In this document: piece after piece, positions 31,776 through 42,298 of the stretch
Position numbering within the stretch: the first letter of the stretch is position 1
Layout of the letters: every line of letters begins with the position of its first letter
Source of the DNA: Suillus spraguei
Taxonomy: Eukaryota; Basidiomycota; Agaricomycetes; Boletales; Suillaceae
Assembly (NCBI GenBank): GCA_016800925.1
Contig: JABCPU010000044.1
Coordinates: 62,001-126,000 of the forward strand
DNA: 64,000 nt
Reading direction: 5' to 3'
Translations under genes and position numbers: made by a program
The notes under the pieces: generated by a model
The model's database searches: none
Told to the model about the DNA's origin: nothing
The model's input: the letters and a program-made list of their open reading frames with translations, nothing else

Positions 31776-32981
31776 TCATAGATCATTGGTATCCAGAACG
31801 TAGATGCGGTTGTCACAACAAAGGAATCCACCATCGTCTATTGCCCATCTCGGATCTGAGGGAACCGGAAAATGTGTTTGTGCAATGGGGTCATTAGGGA
31901 GCGCTATCAGAATGTCTTTCCGGAGGTGTTCGGTGTCCATAAGAACAGCTGCTCTAAGGACCGGAGTTGCTAAAATGGAAGCTCGTAGGGACGAAGCTAA
32001 CTGTTCCGAAGCAAATATTGGACGGAGGTTGTGAGGGTTAATCTGAGCGTAGTCCTTATCCCCCTCTTTAGGGTAGACGTCCCATCGTCTAGTGAGGGAA
32101 TCTGGCTTGACTCCGAGTCTTCCAGGACGGTAACGGATAACGAGGTTGAACTGATGAAGGAACTCGGACCAGCGGGCCTGACGACGGGATAGCAGTTTGG
32201 TGGTAGAGAAATACTCAAGGTTCTTGTGGTCCGTGACAACATCTATAGGCTCGGACGAGCCTTCTAGGTAATGGCGCCAGGTTCGGAACGCAGCATAGAT
32301 GGCTAGTAGTTCCTTATCATGGACATCATAGTTGAGTTCTGCACCGGACAGTGTCCGGGAGTAAAATGCCACCGGACGAAGTTCCGAGTCTGGGCACACA
32401 ATGGATAGTATTCCAGCAATAGCATAATCCGAGGCATCAGTTTCCACAACTATAGGAACATTCGGAATCCAATGCGTTAGCACCGGAGCGGACGTGAAGG
32501 CTTTCTTGAGTGCGTTAAATGATTTCCAGCATTCCTCGGAAAAGTCCCAAGTGACGCCCTTGCGAGTGAGTCGAGTAAGGGGAACCACGATATTCGAGTA
32601 GTTGAAGATGAAACAACGATAGAAATTGGCGCATCCGAGGAAGGATTGGATGTCCTTGACTTTCTGAGGTCCTGGCCAGTCTATGATAGACTGGATTTTC
32701 TCGGACGACATTGTCAAGCCATCCAGAGATAGGAGGTAACCAAGATATTTGACGGAGGATGAATGGAATTCACATTTCTCGGGTTTGGCATATAGTTGGT
32801 GTTTATGGAGACATCGTAAAACTTCTCGTACATGTTCCTTATGACTTGCAAGGTCTTGGGAATAGATAAGGATGTCATCCAGATATACAACAACACATAC
32901 GTCCAGCATATCGGCAAACACGCTATTGACAAAGCGCTGGAAAGCTGCTGGAGCATTCGTGAGGCCTTCCGGCATCACCAA
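31776..32981 (-). CDS. pol: Gypsy-A copy B Pol: reverse transcriptase C-part and RNase H
   Basis: 401 open codons. It starts within RT (Met-Pro-Glu-Gly-Leu-Thr-Asn-Ala near residue 3), with Tyr-Leu-Asp-Asp near residue 37 (complement of about 32870-32881). RNase H follows, with Glu-Thr-Asp-Ala-Ser near 185, Lys-Glu-Leu-Leu-Ala near 228 and Thr-Asp-His-Lys near 254, and then the start of integrase. It ends at a TGA where copy A has CGA, a CpG transition. The apparent start is not a true initiation site; translation would come from the gag frameshift. Confidence 0.88.
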   Translation of the reverse strand: MVMPEGLTNAPAAFQRFVNSVFADMLDVCVVVYLDDILIYSQDLASHKEHVREVLRCLHKHQLYAKPEKCEFHSSSVKYLGYLLSLDGLTMSSEKIQSIIDWPGPQKVKDIQSFLGCANFYRCFIFNYSNIVVPLTRLTRKGVTWDFSEECWKSFNALKKAFTSAPVLTHWIPNVPIVVETDASDYAIAGILSIVCPDSELRPVAFYSRTLSGAELNYDVHDKELLAIYAAFRTWRHYLEGSSEPIDVVTDHKNLEYFSTTKLLSRRQARWSEFLHQFNLVIRYRPGRLGVKPDSLTRRWDVYPKEGDKDYAQINPHNLRPIFASEQLASSLRASILATPVLRAAVLMDTEHLRKDILIALPNDPIAQTHFPVPSDPRWAIDDGGFLCCDNRIYVLDTNDL

Positions 32982-34264
32982 CCATTCATAGGAGCCATAG
33001 CACGTATGGAAGGAAGTCTTCCACTCATCTCCTTCTGTTATCCGGACGAGGTGATATGCAGATCGGAGATCAATTTTGGTATAAACTTTAGCACAGCTCG
33101 GGGAGTCTAGGAGGTCGGCAATGAGGGGTAACGGATATCAGTCTTTCTTGGTGATGTGGTTAAGGCCGTGGAAATCCACACAAAGGCGGAGGGATCCATC
33201 CTTCTTTTTGACAAATAGGACGGGGGCTCCATGGGGAGAAGATGAGGAACAGAGAAGTCCGGACAAGATGTTTTCATCAAGGAACTTTCGGAGAGCCTCA
33301 AGCTCTACCGGAGAAAGAGAGTATATGGTTCCAAGAGGTGGACTAGCCCCTTCTTCCAACTCAATCTTGAGATCGTAGGGTCGATGAGGGGGAAGTTGTC
33401 CGGCTTTGCCTTTGTCGAAGACATCCACAAATTTGTGGTAATCGGAAGGGATTCTGGAGAGGTCTGGAGGATCGGATGATACGGATGCGGATCAAAGATT
33501 TACTTCAGAGGGATGGAGGTAGATGCTGAACTGAGTAGATCCTTCTAACTTGCAGGCATGGCAAAAGGCCACTGCATTTATCAACGATATGTTAGGGACT
33601 GAAGTACCAGCGGAGGGTTCGGATTTGGTCAGAGGCAGAGTCTCTGCCACAGATGGGGTGCTCTGAGGCAATGGAGATATTGGAGGGGAGGAATCTTCCT
33701 TGGGTGGAATACCTGAAGGTAACGGAGGCGTTGGATTGGATTTTCCTGCCATGGACGGTGTGTCCGGAGGCAGCGGTGATGTGGATGGGGTTAATGGTGT
33801 TCCCTGTTCAGTAGTTCAGAACTCGATGCTGCCCAATACCCAGTCAATCAACGGATTGTGTCGGGTGAGCCAGCTATATCCGAGAACGATATAACATGAG
33901 GAATCCAAAGGGGTGACGTAGAACGTGTTGGAAGTGATTACACCGGAGGAGAATTGGACGGATAAGTTTATGGCTTCGACAATATTGTTATTGCATGTAC
34001 CATCAAATAAACGGAGTGGAAGCGGAGGAATCTGATAGGTAGGAATTTTATGTTTTCGGACGAAATCAGTGTCTATGAAGCAGTGGGAGGAACCACAGTC
34101 TATGAGGGCCGGAAAGTCAGATATATTGGAGAAAGACAGAAGAGAGACATATGGACACAGAGAGTTCGGATCAGGAAGAGTTACAGCGTTGAGTCATAGT
34201 TCCGTTGCACGGGTTGGGCCAATGCGACCCTCATCCCGTACAGAGTCAGGAGGGTTGCGGACTA
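32982..34264 (-). pseudogene. pol: Gypsy-A copy B protease and RT N-part
   Basis: Contains the gag stop/frameshift site (TAG 34264-34262, A-AAA-AAT just upstream), the protease with Asp-Cys-Gly (complement of about 34094-34110) and RT up to the Lys-Ile-Asp-Leu region. A TGA near 33140 replaces the CGA (Arg) of copy A; another TGA lies near 33495. The frameshift stem (copy A 15172-15208) is present but has two mismatches caused by transitions. Confidence 0.82.
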
Positions 34265-36039
34265 ATTTTTTGCCTCATCCGAGGCTTCTGGTTCCGTTTC
34301 CGGAGTGAGCATGGTGTTACGAACTGGGGTGGCGTCACCAGCGACAGTGAAATGACACAGACGGTCTGCTGGGAAGTTCTTACAATGTCCAAAAGAGGAC
34401 AAGGTGAAAGTACAAGGAACACGTTCCGAGTACAATCAAGGGTTCAGCCTCAAAGACAGGTCTAAGAGGTATCCACAAGAATGGAGACTAAGACTAAGGA
34501 GTGCTTAGACTTAGAGACAATTCAAGACGACTTAGGTTGGGGACCTAAGCGAAGGAGATTCCAGGTAAAACCCAGTAAGATTAAAGTAGGGAATCTACTA
34601 CAAGTACACTGTGCTTAAATAGGCCAATATGTGCGCACAGACCAAGTAACTGTGAGAATGTAACTGCGTATCCTAATAAGGAAGGCATGTATTGTACAAA
34701 TGCATTGAGCATATGAGTCGGTCACAGTCATGTGATATGATATACAAGTAAAGGGACAAATGGAAAATGAATAGGGGCACGTACAATTGTAACACACGGT
34801 AGCGCGGCCTTTGGCAGTGCGCGAAGTGGATTTGGTGTATTCCTGGGCAGTGTGACCAGGTCCGCCGCAGAACATACAGAGCCTTTTGTCAATACGCCTC
34901 TGATGCTCCTGGGTGGTTAGCTTTCTGTCTGCACCAACAATGCTAGGAAGATCCGAAACTTTCGGGGCAGAGGATGTTGTGGAGGATGTGGGTTTATTGA
35001 ATTTGGGCGTATCGGATCCGGATGAGTTGGAGTTCGTCCGGTTGGATGTTGACTGCCTGGGAGGATTGGAAGAGGTGGTTCTACTCTCTCGGGTGACTTC
35101 GCCCCTCCGTTCCCAGTAACAGGCGTCGATGGTCTGGGCGAGAGTCTTGAACTCCGAAAGGGTAGTGGGCTTACCCATGCGACTAATCTCATCTTTGATT
35201 CGGGCCGGAAGTCCATTGTAGAATTGGCGTTGTAGGGCTCTGTCTCCCCATTCGCGTACTTGGGAGGCAAGTCGCTGGAATTCTACAACGTACTTGTTGA
35301 TGCATTGTCTGTCACGCATGTGGAGTTGTTCTAACTGCATCTCTGCGTCTCCGGAGGGATTGTGTGGTCCAAAATTGGTTTGGAGCTCGAGCATGAACTT
35401 GGAGTAGTCATCCATCCAGTCCGGACGGTTGCTATATCCATCCAAAAGGAGATCCGGTTCAAACCACTCGAGAGCCATACCCTTAAGGTAGGATTGGGCG
35501 AAATTGACTTTAGTGCGTCCGGAACAGAAAGCGCTAGGTTTGCTCTGGAAGTTGAGCTCACATTGGACGAAGAATGCCCGAAGCTTGCGAGGTTCGGACC
35601 CATCGAAGGTATCTGGCTCATGGATTTTGACTTTGCTATCATCCAAGGTGGGGGTGTGACGGCTACTGCGAGCGAGGTGATTAATGGCTACGGATAGTTG
35701 GGCTAGGACCCAGTCCTGAGGGCTCAGGTGGATTTTATCTTCTTCGTCATCCAGGTCCTCATTGTCCGGATCATCACCTTCATCATCTGGTGGGTTACTG
35801 CGCAGCTCATCATCAAAGCGAATGGTCGGGCGCGAATTGGATTCTGGGTTATCCGAGTTCCGAGTTGGTGTTATCGGATCCGGTCTGGCTTGACGAGCGG
35901 AAATACTTTGACCTATGTCACTCATGCTTGCGCGGCGTTGAGAGAAACTGGTGAATGTTTGGACGATGGGTGTGGGATCTCGTTGGATCGGACCAAGTCC
36001 GGCTCCTCGGAGAGTGTTTTGAGTTTTACGGGGAGGCAT
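34262..36039 (-). pseudogene. gag: Gypsy-A copy B Gag, interrupted by solo LTR-F
   Basis: The ATG at 36039 opens a 474-codon reading that runs into the solo LTR near 34794. Without the LTR and one 5-bp duplication, the frame stays open from the ATG to the native TAG at 34264-34262, a length of 430 codons. Features in order: a Pro/Arg/Ser-rich N-terminus, an acidic Asp/Glu stretch near residues 75-105, the Gag capsid-like helices near 140-290, a Ser/Thr-rich linker, and a zinc knuckle Cys-x2-Cys-x4-His whose last Cys has changed to Tyr by transition. It is the best template for Gypsy-A Gag in the window. Confidence 0.88.
34315..34794. mobile_element. solo LTR-F in gag of Gypsy-A copy B
   Basis: A 480-bp LTR, TGTTACGAAC to TTGTAACA, flanked by CATGG (34310-34314) and CACGG (34795-34799), a 5-bp duplication with one CpG transition. 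The same family, inverted, lies at 56502-56975. The coding strand of the parent element is unknown. Confidence 0.93.
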
Positions 36040-36090
36040 GATATGGAATGGTTTTAAAAGTTACTCGGAAAGGTTTGAGTTCAAATATAC

Positions 36091-36858
36091 TGTTAAGACC
36101 ATACTCAAGGGGAGAGAGATCCGAAGGGCTTTGGCCTCAGTTCGTGCACTGTGCCCCTTTCTCGAGTAATGCCCCTTATTTCAGGGAGGAGTTTATTCGT
36201 CTGAAGACCCGGAAGGAGTTGCATGACGGATCCGGGTGTCCGAAGGTATCGGATGTGATATGTCCGAAGGTTGTTCGGAACGTAAGAGAGGACAGAGATT
36301 AAGGCTAGCTTCGGAATGAGTTCCTAACTAGAAACTAACGGAGGTAGACTATCCGAAGATAGAGTCGGAGATATAGACTATAGGAATCAATCCTAAGTCT
36401 CAGAAGGTGACTTAAAGCAGAAAGTGGCTTAAGTCCAGAGGAACAGAATGAGTAGAATCTAAGATGATATTCGAACTAAGGTTCTACGGAGATCTACAAG
36501 TGGTTTATATACTGTAAGTATCTAAGACAGATAATCAGCAAGTCCAGGACTGAGGGCTATGTACGAAGTGTAACAGAAGTCTATTAGTTAATGCACAGCG
36601 GATCAGTAAGCATGAATCGGAAATGAACACAGGAAACAAATCAGTAACACAGGACAGAAATATAAACAGCCAAAATACCGGAATCAGGAGGAATGACGAA
36701 AGGAGATAGATGCAGATATACACAAGGGAGTTAATGTGCGAGAAGTGAGTACATTCGGATGGGTGGTCCGGACAGGATCTGTGGACTGGACGGATATGGA
36801 ATAGATCGGATCTGATCGGATATGGTCGGATCTGAGATTAGAAGTATGGTTTATGACA
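36091..36858 (-). repeat. 5' LTR of Gypsy-A copy B
   Basis: 768 bp, TGTTAAGACC to TTATGACA in + reading; pairs with 28434-29203. Confidence 0.93.
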
Positions 36859-37342
36859 CATGAAGTCGGTAAAGACACGGTATCAGAGAGCTGACGGCTC
36901 ATACAAGACCATACTGGAGAATGCTGGCATTCACCGCTTCATCTGGGAACACCTAATTGTGGTTAACCGCGTCTTGCACCACTTGCATATGGTTGGGCTA
37001 ACTGTTTCCGCCAAAAAGTTTGTTTTGTCCACACCTACCGCCAATATCGTAGGGCACATGTGTACCTTCGAAGGGTGCGTACCAGATTCCAGGAAGATAC
37101 AAAATATCCATGATTGGCCTGAGTGTAGCACTGTTACGCATGTGCGAGGCTTCCTAGGTACCTGCGGTGTCTTGCATATTTTCATCAAGGACTTCACCAA
37201 GATAGCGAGACCGCTAGTAGCGCTAACATGCAAGAATGTCATATTCGAGTGGAGTCATGAACAGAAGGTAGCTATGCAGACGCTCAAAGATGCTATTATG
37301 CAGTCACCGGCACTAAAACCCCTTGATTATGTTTCTGGGTGA
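36859..37342 (+). pseudogene. pol: Gypsy-G2 reverse transcriptase, second half
   Basis: Continues RT directly after the Phe-Ile-Asp-Asp motif left at 28433: Lys-Thr-Arg-Tyr, Phe-Ile-Trp-Glu-His, then Phe-Leu-Gly-Thr-Cys-Gly and the thumb/connection pattern up to a TGA at 37340-37342. The frame then continues directly into RNase H, so this stop is a single nonsense change. Confidence 0.9.
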
Positions 37343-37345
37343 GAA

Positions 37346-38464
37346 GTTGTTCTAGCTGTTGACACTTCTTCTATTGCTGTAGGATTTATACTCTCGCAAA
37401 TCGGCGAGGACATGAAGCGCTACCCTAGCCACTTTGGTTCGCTAACACTTACCAAAGTCGAGAGCTGCTACTCACAAGTGAAGCTCAAGCTATACAGGTT
37501 GTTCAGAGCATTGCACACTATGCGGGTGTATATCTTTGGCATCGTCAACCTTATGGTTGAGGTGGACGCGAAGTATATCAAGGGGATGATCAATAACCCA
37601 GATCTCCAGCCTAACACTACGATCAATTGCTGGATCGCAGGTATACTTTTGTTTCAATTCAATCTTGTACATGTACCCGCAACCAAGCATACCGGTGCTG
37701 ACAGTCTCTCAAGGAGACCTGCCGCAGACGAAGATCCCGCTGAGGAGGATGATCATGAGGATTGGTTAGACCACTCGTACTCCTTCAGTATGGAGATCTT
37801 GAATGACAGGGCTTGCATAGTCGCAGGTCCTTGCGGCAACATCCTGCGGCACCCTCATTCTTCACCCATGCCGCGCTCACTAACTCGACCACCCACATTG
37901 CTCGCATGTTTAGATACCATAACCCATGATAGCGATAGCATCATAATCCTGTGTTCTGAGGCCGCTCAAGCCCAAGATGAACATATGCTAGTAATTCAGC
38001 AATTCCTGACTGACCGCAAGCAGCCAGTGAGCTTGACTGACAAGGAATTTACGTCCTTCGTCAGGACACTTGTTCAGTACATTGTGTCAGGGGATAGCCT
38101 CTTCTGGCAGCAATCACTCAGCAAACATCAGCTAGTCATACTGGCGGCTAAGCGCTTGTGTATTCTGAAGGAAGCACACGACGACTTAGGTCATAAGGGA
38201 GTATTCGCAACTCGCGCTAGACTCCTTTTGTGTTTTTGGTGGCCATATATTATTGACGATATCAAATGGTACAACAGGACTTGTCATGAGTGCCAGATCA
38301 GGCAGACTCGCTGCTTGCACATACCACCAACCGTCCCTGTACCTGGTGGTATCTTTAGGCGCGCACACCTTGACACTATGATGATGCCGAAAGCTGGCAG
38401 ATTCAATCGCTTAGTTCAAGCATGCTGCGCTCTTACCAGCTACCCAGAATGGCGTATGCTATGA
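37346..38464 (+). pseudogene. pol: Gypsy-G2 RNase H and integrase N-part
   Basis: Begins Glu-Val-Val-Leu-Ala-Val-Asp-Thr-Ser, the first RNase H acidic site, and continues through Val-Glu-Ser (near 37460) and Val-Asp-Ala-Lys (near 37563). The open stretch 37412-38464 (350 codons) then holds an acidic linker. The integrase HHCC zinc site follows, with His residues near 255 and 260 and Cys-x2-Cys near 290-293, and the first catalytic Asp (His-Leu-Asp) lies near 320. It ends at a TGA at 38462-38464. Confidence 0.85.
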
Positions 38465-39337
38465 AAGGAAAACACCAGGACCCTTAGTGCCTTCATCTTC
38501 GAGGAGCTTCTGTGTCAGTGGGGACCTATCACTGAGATTGTTACTGACAATGGGCCAGCTTTTATTGCAGCAGTAAGTTAGCTAACTGTTATGGAATTCA
38601 CCCAATCCTCATCTCTCCTTACAACTCAGAAGCCAACAGCATTGTCGAGCAGTGTCATTACAATGTCCGGGAGGCCATCATGAAAAGTTGCGAGGGGGAC
38701 GAGTCCCACTGGTACCAGACCGTTCATACTGTGTTCTGGGCCAAGCGTGTTACCGTTCATCATGACACCGGGCTATCACCATATGGTTCATGGCGTCGAG
38801 CCAATCTTTCCATTTGATCTCGCTGAAAGTACCTTTCTAGTAGACCTACCCAGTCAAGAGACATTCTCCACTACCGATCTCATTGCTTACCATGCGCGGC
38901 AGTTACAGAAGCAGCAAGAAGATCTCCATGGCATCAGAGACAAAGTCACCAAGGCTAGGCTCAATTCGGTACGGCAATTCGAGTGCCAGTACGGTGCTAC
39001 TATCAGAGACTATAACTTTGCTCCAGGCACGTTAGTCTTAGTGCATAATTCCAAGATCGAGTACGAGCTGAGTTGAAAGATGAAGCTGCGGTACCTTGGT
39101 CCAATGGTAGTAGTGTGTCATACCAACGGCGGCTCATACTGGCTAGCTGAGCTAGATGGCAGCATATTCAAACTGCGTTATGCAGTGTTCTGCTTGATCC
39201 CTTATCACCTGCATACCAATACTAAACTTTCAGTTACTAGCGTCACCAGTCTAGATGAAGAAGCATTGGACTCATTGGCAGGAGAAGACGACGAAGAGCC
39301 AGCAGATGAAGACATTGGCTTCAGCACCGACGCTTAA
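38465..39337 (+). pseudogene. pol: Gypsy-G2 integrase core end and C-terminus
   Basis: The second catalytic site, Thr-Asp-Asn-Gly-Pro-Ala-Phe, is near 38547. A stop and frameshift follow near 38580. The Glu region (Ser-Ile-Val-Glu-Gln) is near 38640. 38747-39076 encodes a long helical stretch and a Pro-Gly-Thr-Leu-Val-Leu-Val segment. 39080-39337 gives a small beta-rich C-terminal domain with an acidic tail, stop at 39335-39337. No chromodomain is present. Confidence 0.8.
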
Positions 39338-39564
39338 CCCCACCTATCCCATACTGCTACTACTGACACTCGTTATCATACCACCGCTCTCTAATACCAC
39401 ACACTCCCAGAAAAAACACAAAAACATAAAAACAAATACCGCTCAGTATGATAGCCTCAGTTTTACCCTGGGTTTTGACCGGTGTCTCAGTTTCTCTTAT
39501 CAAAGTTTCTGCTCTCTAGACCTCACTTACCTATGCTACGCACTAACAGCGAACAGACTCTTAT
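39338..39564. other. Gypsy-G2 3' spacer between integrase and antisense gene
   Basis: No gene. About 39420-39500 is the inverse of 54400-54480 in the pol-less relative, which places both at the same position of the element, just beyond the 3' end of the antisense gene. Confidence 0.6.
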
Positions 39565-40039
39565 TGTCATGAATTCCAAATACAAATCATTACTCTTTTC
39601 TCAATTTCCCTAAAGCGTCTAAACCCAGCGCTAAGACAAACTCAAATCCTATCGAAATTCCCACATCCGCTTCTATAACCGAACTTCCTGATGAAGATGA
39701 AGAGATCTTTTATGATGCTATCGGATAAGATAAGATAAGATAGTATCACGTGATCTTAGAACCTTCTAGAATATGATGTCATAACAATGTCACAACTATC
39801 ACATTGTATGATTCTCATTTCTATTTTATGATTGGCTAGTAGTTTCAAACTCAGTTTATATCTCAGTTTCAATATGTGTATATAGTTAGCTAGTTTCGCT
39901 GTAGTAGTTCTTTAGTTCAAACCTCTTGTATCTACAACTGTAACAATCCAAGACGTCCTTGCTCCTCTCTCTTTTTGTGATAACCTTAGTTTGAGTCCTA
40001 GTCTCTGCCCTTGCGTTAATTCATTTGTGGGTTGTGACA
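39565..40039. mobile_element. LTR-E
   Basis: A 475-bp LTR, TGTCATGAATTCC to GTTGTGACA, the inverse of the solo LTR at 50231-50704. It interrupts the antisense gene of Gypsy-G2. The flanking 5-mers (cttat, ctacc) differ, and the gene's 3' exons are missing on the far side, so a deletion accompanied or followed the insertion. Confidence 0.88.
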
Positions 40040-40473
40040 CTACCACAGCGACTTTCTTCTCCTTGCCCTTCTCGTCAGCAGCGGCTGCAGCTAACTTCTC
40101 TTGCTCACACTTACTCTTTGCAGCAAGTAAAGCTGCTTGAACCTGCTCAGTCCAATGACCGTACACCTTGCTGGCTTCTAGTCCCATGGCATTCTCTGCC
40201 GGCGGCAAGACCAATGCCAGGCTATATATCTTTCCATCCAAACGACACTTCGCCATCATGCTCTATACCGTAAAAATGAGTACACCACCAATAGTCGCTT
40301 ACCATAGCAAGAGTCCACTCATTCATCCACTGCTTCTTCTCAGCAGCTAAGTCCTCATGGTCCTCAGGGACACACTTGGTCAGTGCTTCGACCTTAGCGT
40401 GGATCACGGCAAACTTCTCAACCAAGGCAATGGCCTCAGGGCAAAGGTCGGAACCAAGGTCGAAGAGAGACAT
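40040..40473 (-). pseudogene. Gypsy-G2 antisense accessory gene, 5' part
   Basis: Exon 1 is 40473-40303 (57 codons, start Met-Ser-Leu-Phe-Asp), a 40-nt intron is 40302-40263 (GTAAGC to TATAG), and exon 2 runs from 40262 to the LTR-E edge. The protein aligns by eye with exons 1-2 of the gene at 41303: an acidic helical N-terminus ending in a Trp-x-Glu-Trp stretch, then a Cys-Arg-x2-Gly segment and an Ala/Glu/Lys-rich helix. The exons that would carry the six cysteines are lost behind LTR-E. It is antisense to Gypsy-G2 pol, between integrase and 3' LTR. Confidence 0.75.
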
Positions 40474-40726
40474 GCTGTAGCAAAGGCAAGCAAGGCATCA
40501 TGGGTACGCCAGTCATTTATAGCAGCTCCCCACTCGTAACTGCCGCATAACACACCTCATGTTCATTATTATCCCATTCCCACGATACCACGAGTTCACC
40601 GCCAATCACGCTTTGCAAGCTCTGCATACCATGCATCACACCACACACTTGCAAGTCACAGGAACGCTAAGTCTTACATACAGTACGTTTGACCGGGGAC
40701 GGTCAACATTCAAAGTGCCCAGCGGA
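40474..40726. other. Gypsy-G2 region upstream of the antisense gene
   Basis: No ORF of note. It lies between the antisense gene start and the 3' LTR and would hold that gene's promoter and the element's plus-strand primer tract; neither is evident. Confidence 0.5.
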
Positions 40727-41027
40727 TGTAGCGAGAAAAGTCACGCTGACCGTCAAAACCCTGTTTTCAACAAGCATCTCGTTAACGTCTGCAGCAGCAA
40801 CCAAAGAATTTCCTTATAGCAAGGAAATAGCCCTTTTGCTCCGCTAAGGCAGAACCATTCTTCTTCCATGAACCCTTACCAGATCCTCGCGCCGATGCCC
40901 TCATGTCCCATCCAATTCCATCTAGAATCCATTGGTGCATAGTTACTTTGCTTCCGCCATTACTAAACCTACAGCAGGATTTACCTTACATCTCAAGGGG
41001 CTGCTGCATGCTGTGCGCCTCTTTATA
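40727..41027 (+). repeat. 3' LTR of Gypsy-G2, truncated
   Basis: TGTAGCGAG onward matches 23392-23700 of the 5' LTR for about 300 bp, then switches at about 41028 to the end of an LTR-B1 (ttcattaca). Confidence 0.8.
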
Positions 41028-41302
41028 TGTTCATTACATCCCCTAGGAACTTTAGAAACTGACCATCCCTGGTCAACTATAATGTCAGTAAGGGACTTAG
41101 CAAGAATTCGAGCGATATCAAGATCACGTGATGAGACACATAAGCAGAATTTGCCATGTGGACGTGGAATTGTGGATGCGCCGTGCTGTGACTGTGGACA
41201 ATGCAGCGGAGTGTGATGCAGTGTGGTCACGAAATTACTGTTCCCTACAAAAGTGCCATCATTGGACTTCTCCACTTTCTCCCATCTTTACTCTGAACCA
41301 AC

Positions 41303-42298
41303 ATGTCTTCGTCGACCTTTGCCTTTGATGTCTCTACTCTCACTGCTCCCGCCACTGCACTATCAGCGGCGCAAACAAAACTCACTGCCCTCCAAGAGAA
41401 ATTGGATGGTCTCATCCTCTCCACACCAGATGATAAGGAGGAGCTGCTGGAAGAGAAGGATCTGTGGGTGAAGTCTTGGGAGCAATTCTTCGTGCGTTGT
41501 TTCTCTTTCTTCTTTGGCGGTACCAGTAATAACTTATCTTTTCTCTAGCGTGATGTAGAAGAGTGCCGCCGCAAAGGCGCGGCATGCAGCCTTAGCTTGG
41601 GCTTGACGCCTGAGGAGGTACTCGCGGCAAATGCGGTAATGCAAACTGTAAGCGCTTATCGCTTGGAAGTCACTGCTGCTGAGAAAGCGGCTGAGGAGGA
41701 GAAGAAGAAGGCTGCCGTGGCTCCATCTGAGCCCATGGTACTTGACAAGGGGAAAGGAAAGAAACAGTCCCTGGAGGAGGACCCTGAGGTGGAAGATGTC
41801 GCTGGCAGTGACAGTGAGGAGGAGGAGGAGGAAGCACCTGCGCCCAAGAGGGTAGTGCAGTCCTCCTCCAAGAAATTTTTAGAGGTAGTTATAGAACAAC
41901 TGCTGGTGAGTTTTTCTTTCTTTGACTTAGCATTTACTGATCTCGTTTAGCCTAAGACTGCCCATATGCGCGCTGGCAATCTGCAGCACACCACAAAATG
42001 TGAAAATTGCGCCAAGTGGGACATAATCTGCACTGGCCAGCCAGACAAGGTCTGTAATAACTGCTGCAAGCACAAACATAGGTGCTTGCATAATGCCAGT
42101 AAGTTCCTTCTTTCTTTACTTGACTTAACTCTTTGCTAACTCATTTTGACTTTAGTTCATCAAAAGAGGACACATCGCGCGGCAAAGACGCCGCCAGTGG
42201 TCACTGCTGCCAGCACATCTAAGAGTGCTTCAGGGACAAACTTTTGTCGAGCACTTGGACTGGCAGAGATGCTGTATCCTCACGCAGTAGTGCCATAG
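41303..42298 (+). CDS. Spliced six-cysteine accessory gene (antisense to gag of the element)
   Basis: Exons: 41303-41491, 41549-41905, 41951-42098, 42156-42298. The three introns are 57, 45 and 57 nt, with CTAAC-like branch sites. Exon 1 (Met-Ser-Ser-Ser-Thr) encodes an acidic helix. Exon 2 is helical, then carries a lysine patch and a long Glu/Asp run. Exon 3 holds six cysteines spaced C-x2-C-x6-C-x7-C-x2-C-x6-C, the spacing of fungal Zn2Cys6 clusters, with basic residues between. Exon 4 ends early at a TAG because the deletion joins it to reversed gag sequence; the relative at 52838 has a longer, helical C-terminus there. All splice junctions keep the frame. It is probably transcribed opposite to gag. 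The function is unknown; nucleic-acid binding is an inference from the cysteine pattern. Confidence 0.78.

Larger units (their letters stand above)
28434..36858 (-). mobile_element. Gypsy-A copy B: chromovirus nested inside Gypsy-G2 RT
   Basis: An 8.4-kb element with LTRs at 28434-29203 (3') and 36091-36858 (5'), inserted in the RT gene of Gypsy-G2. Flanks CGTGA (28429-28433) and CATGA (36859-36863) are a 5-bp duplication with one CpG transition. Excluding it rejoins the RT reading just after Phe-Ile-Asp-Asp. It itself contains a solo LTR-F (34315-34794). Gag would be open for 430 codons without that LTR. Pol has several CGA to TGA stops. Confidence 0.95.
23392..41027 (+). mobile_element. Gypsy-G2: Ty3/gypsy element split by nested insertions
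   Basis: 5' LTR, TGG-type primer site, short ORF, gag with zinc knuckle, protease, RT, RNase H, integrase, antisense accessory gene and a partial 3' LTR. Three foreign pieces interrupt it: an LTR-B1 fragment (23714-24043), Gypsy-A copy B (28434-36858) and LTR-E (39565-40039). Without them it is about 8.4 kb. No chromodomain is seen. Stops and frameshifts break most reading frames. Confidence 0.85.
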
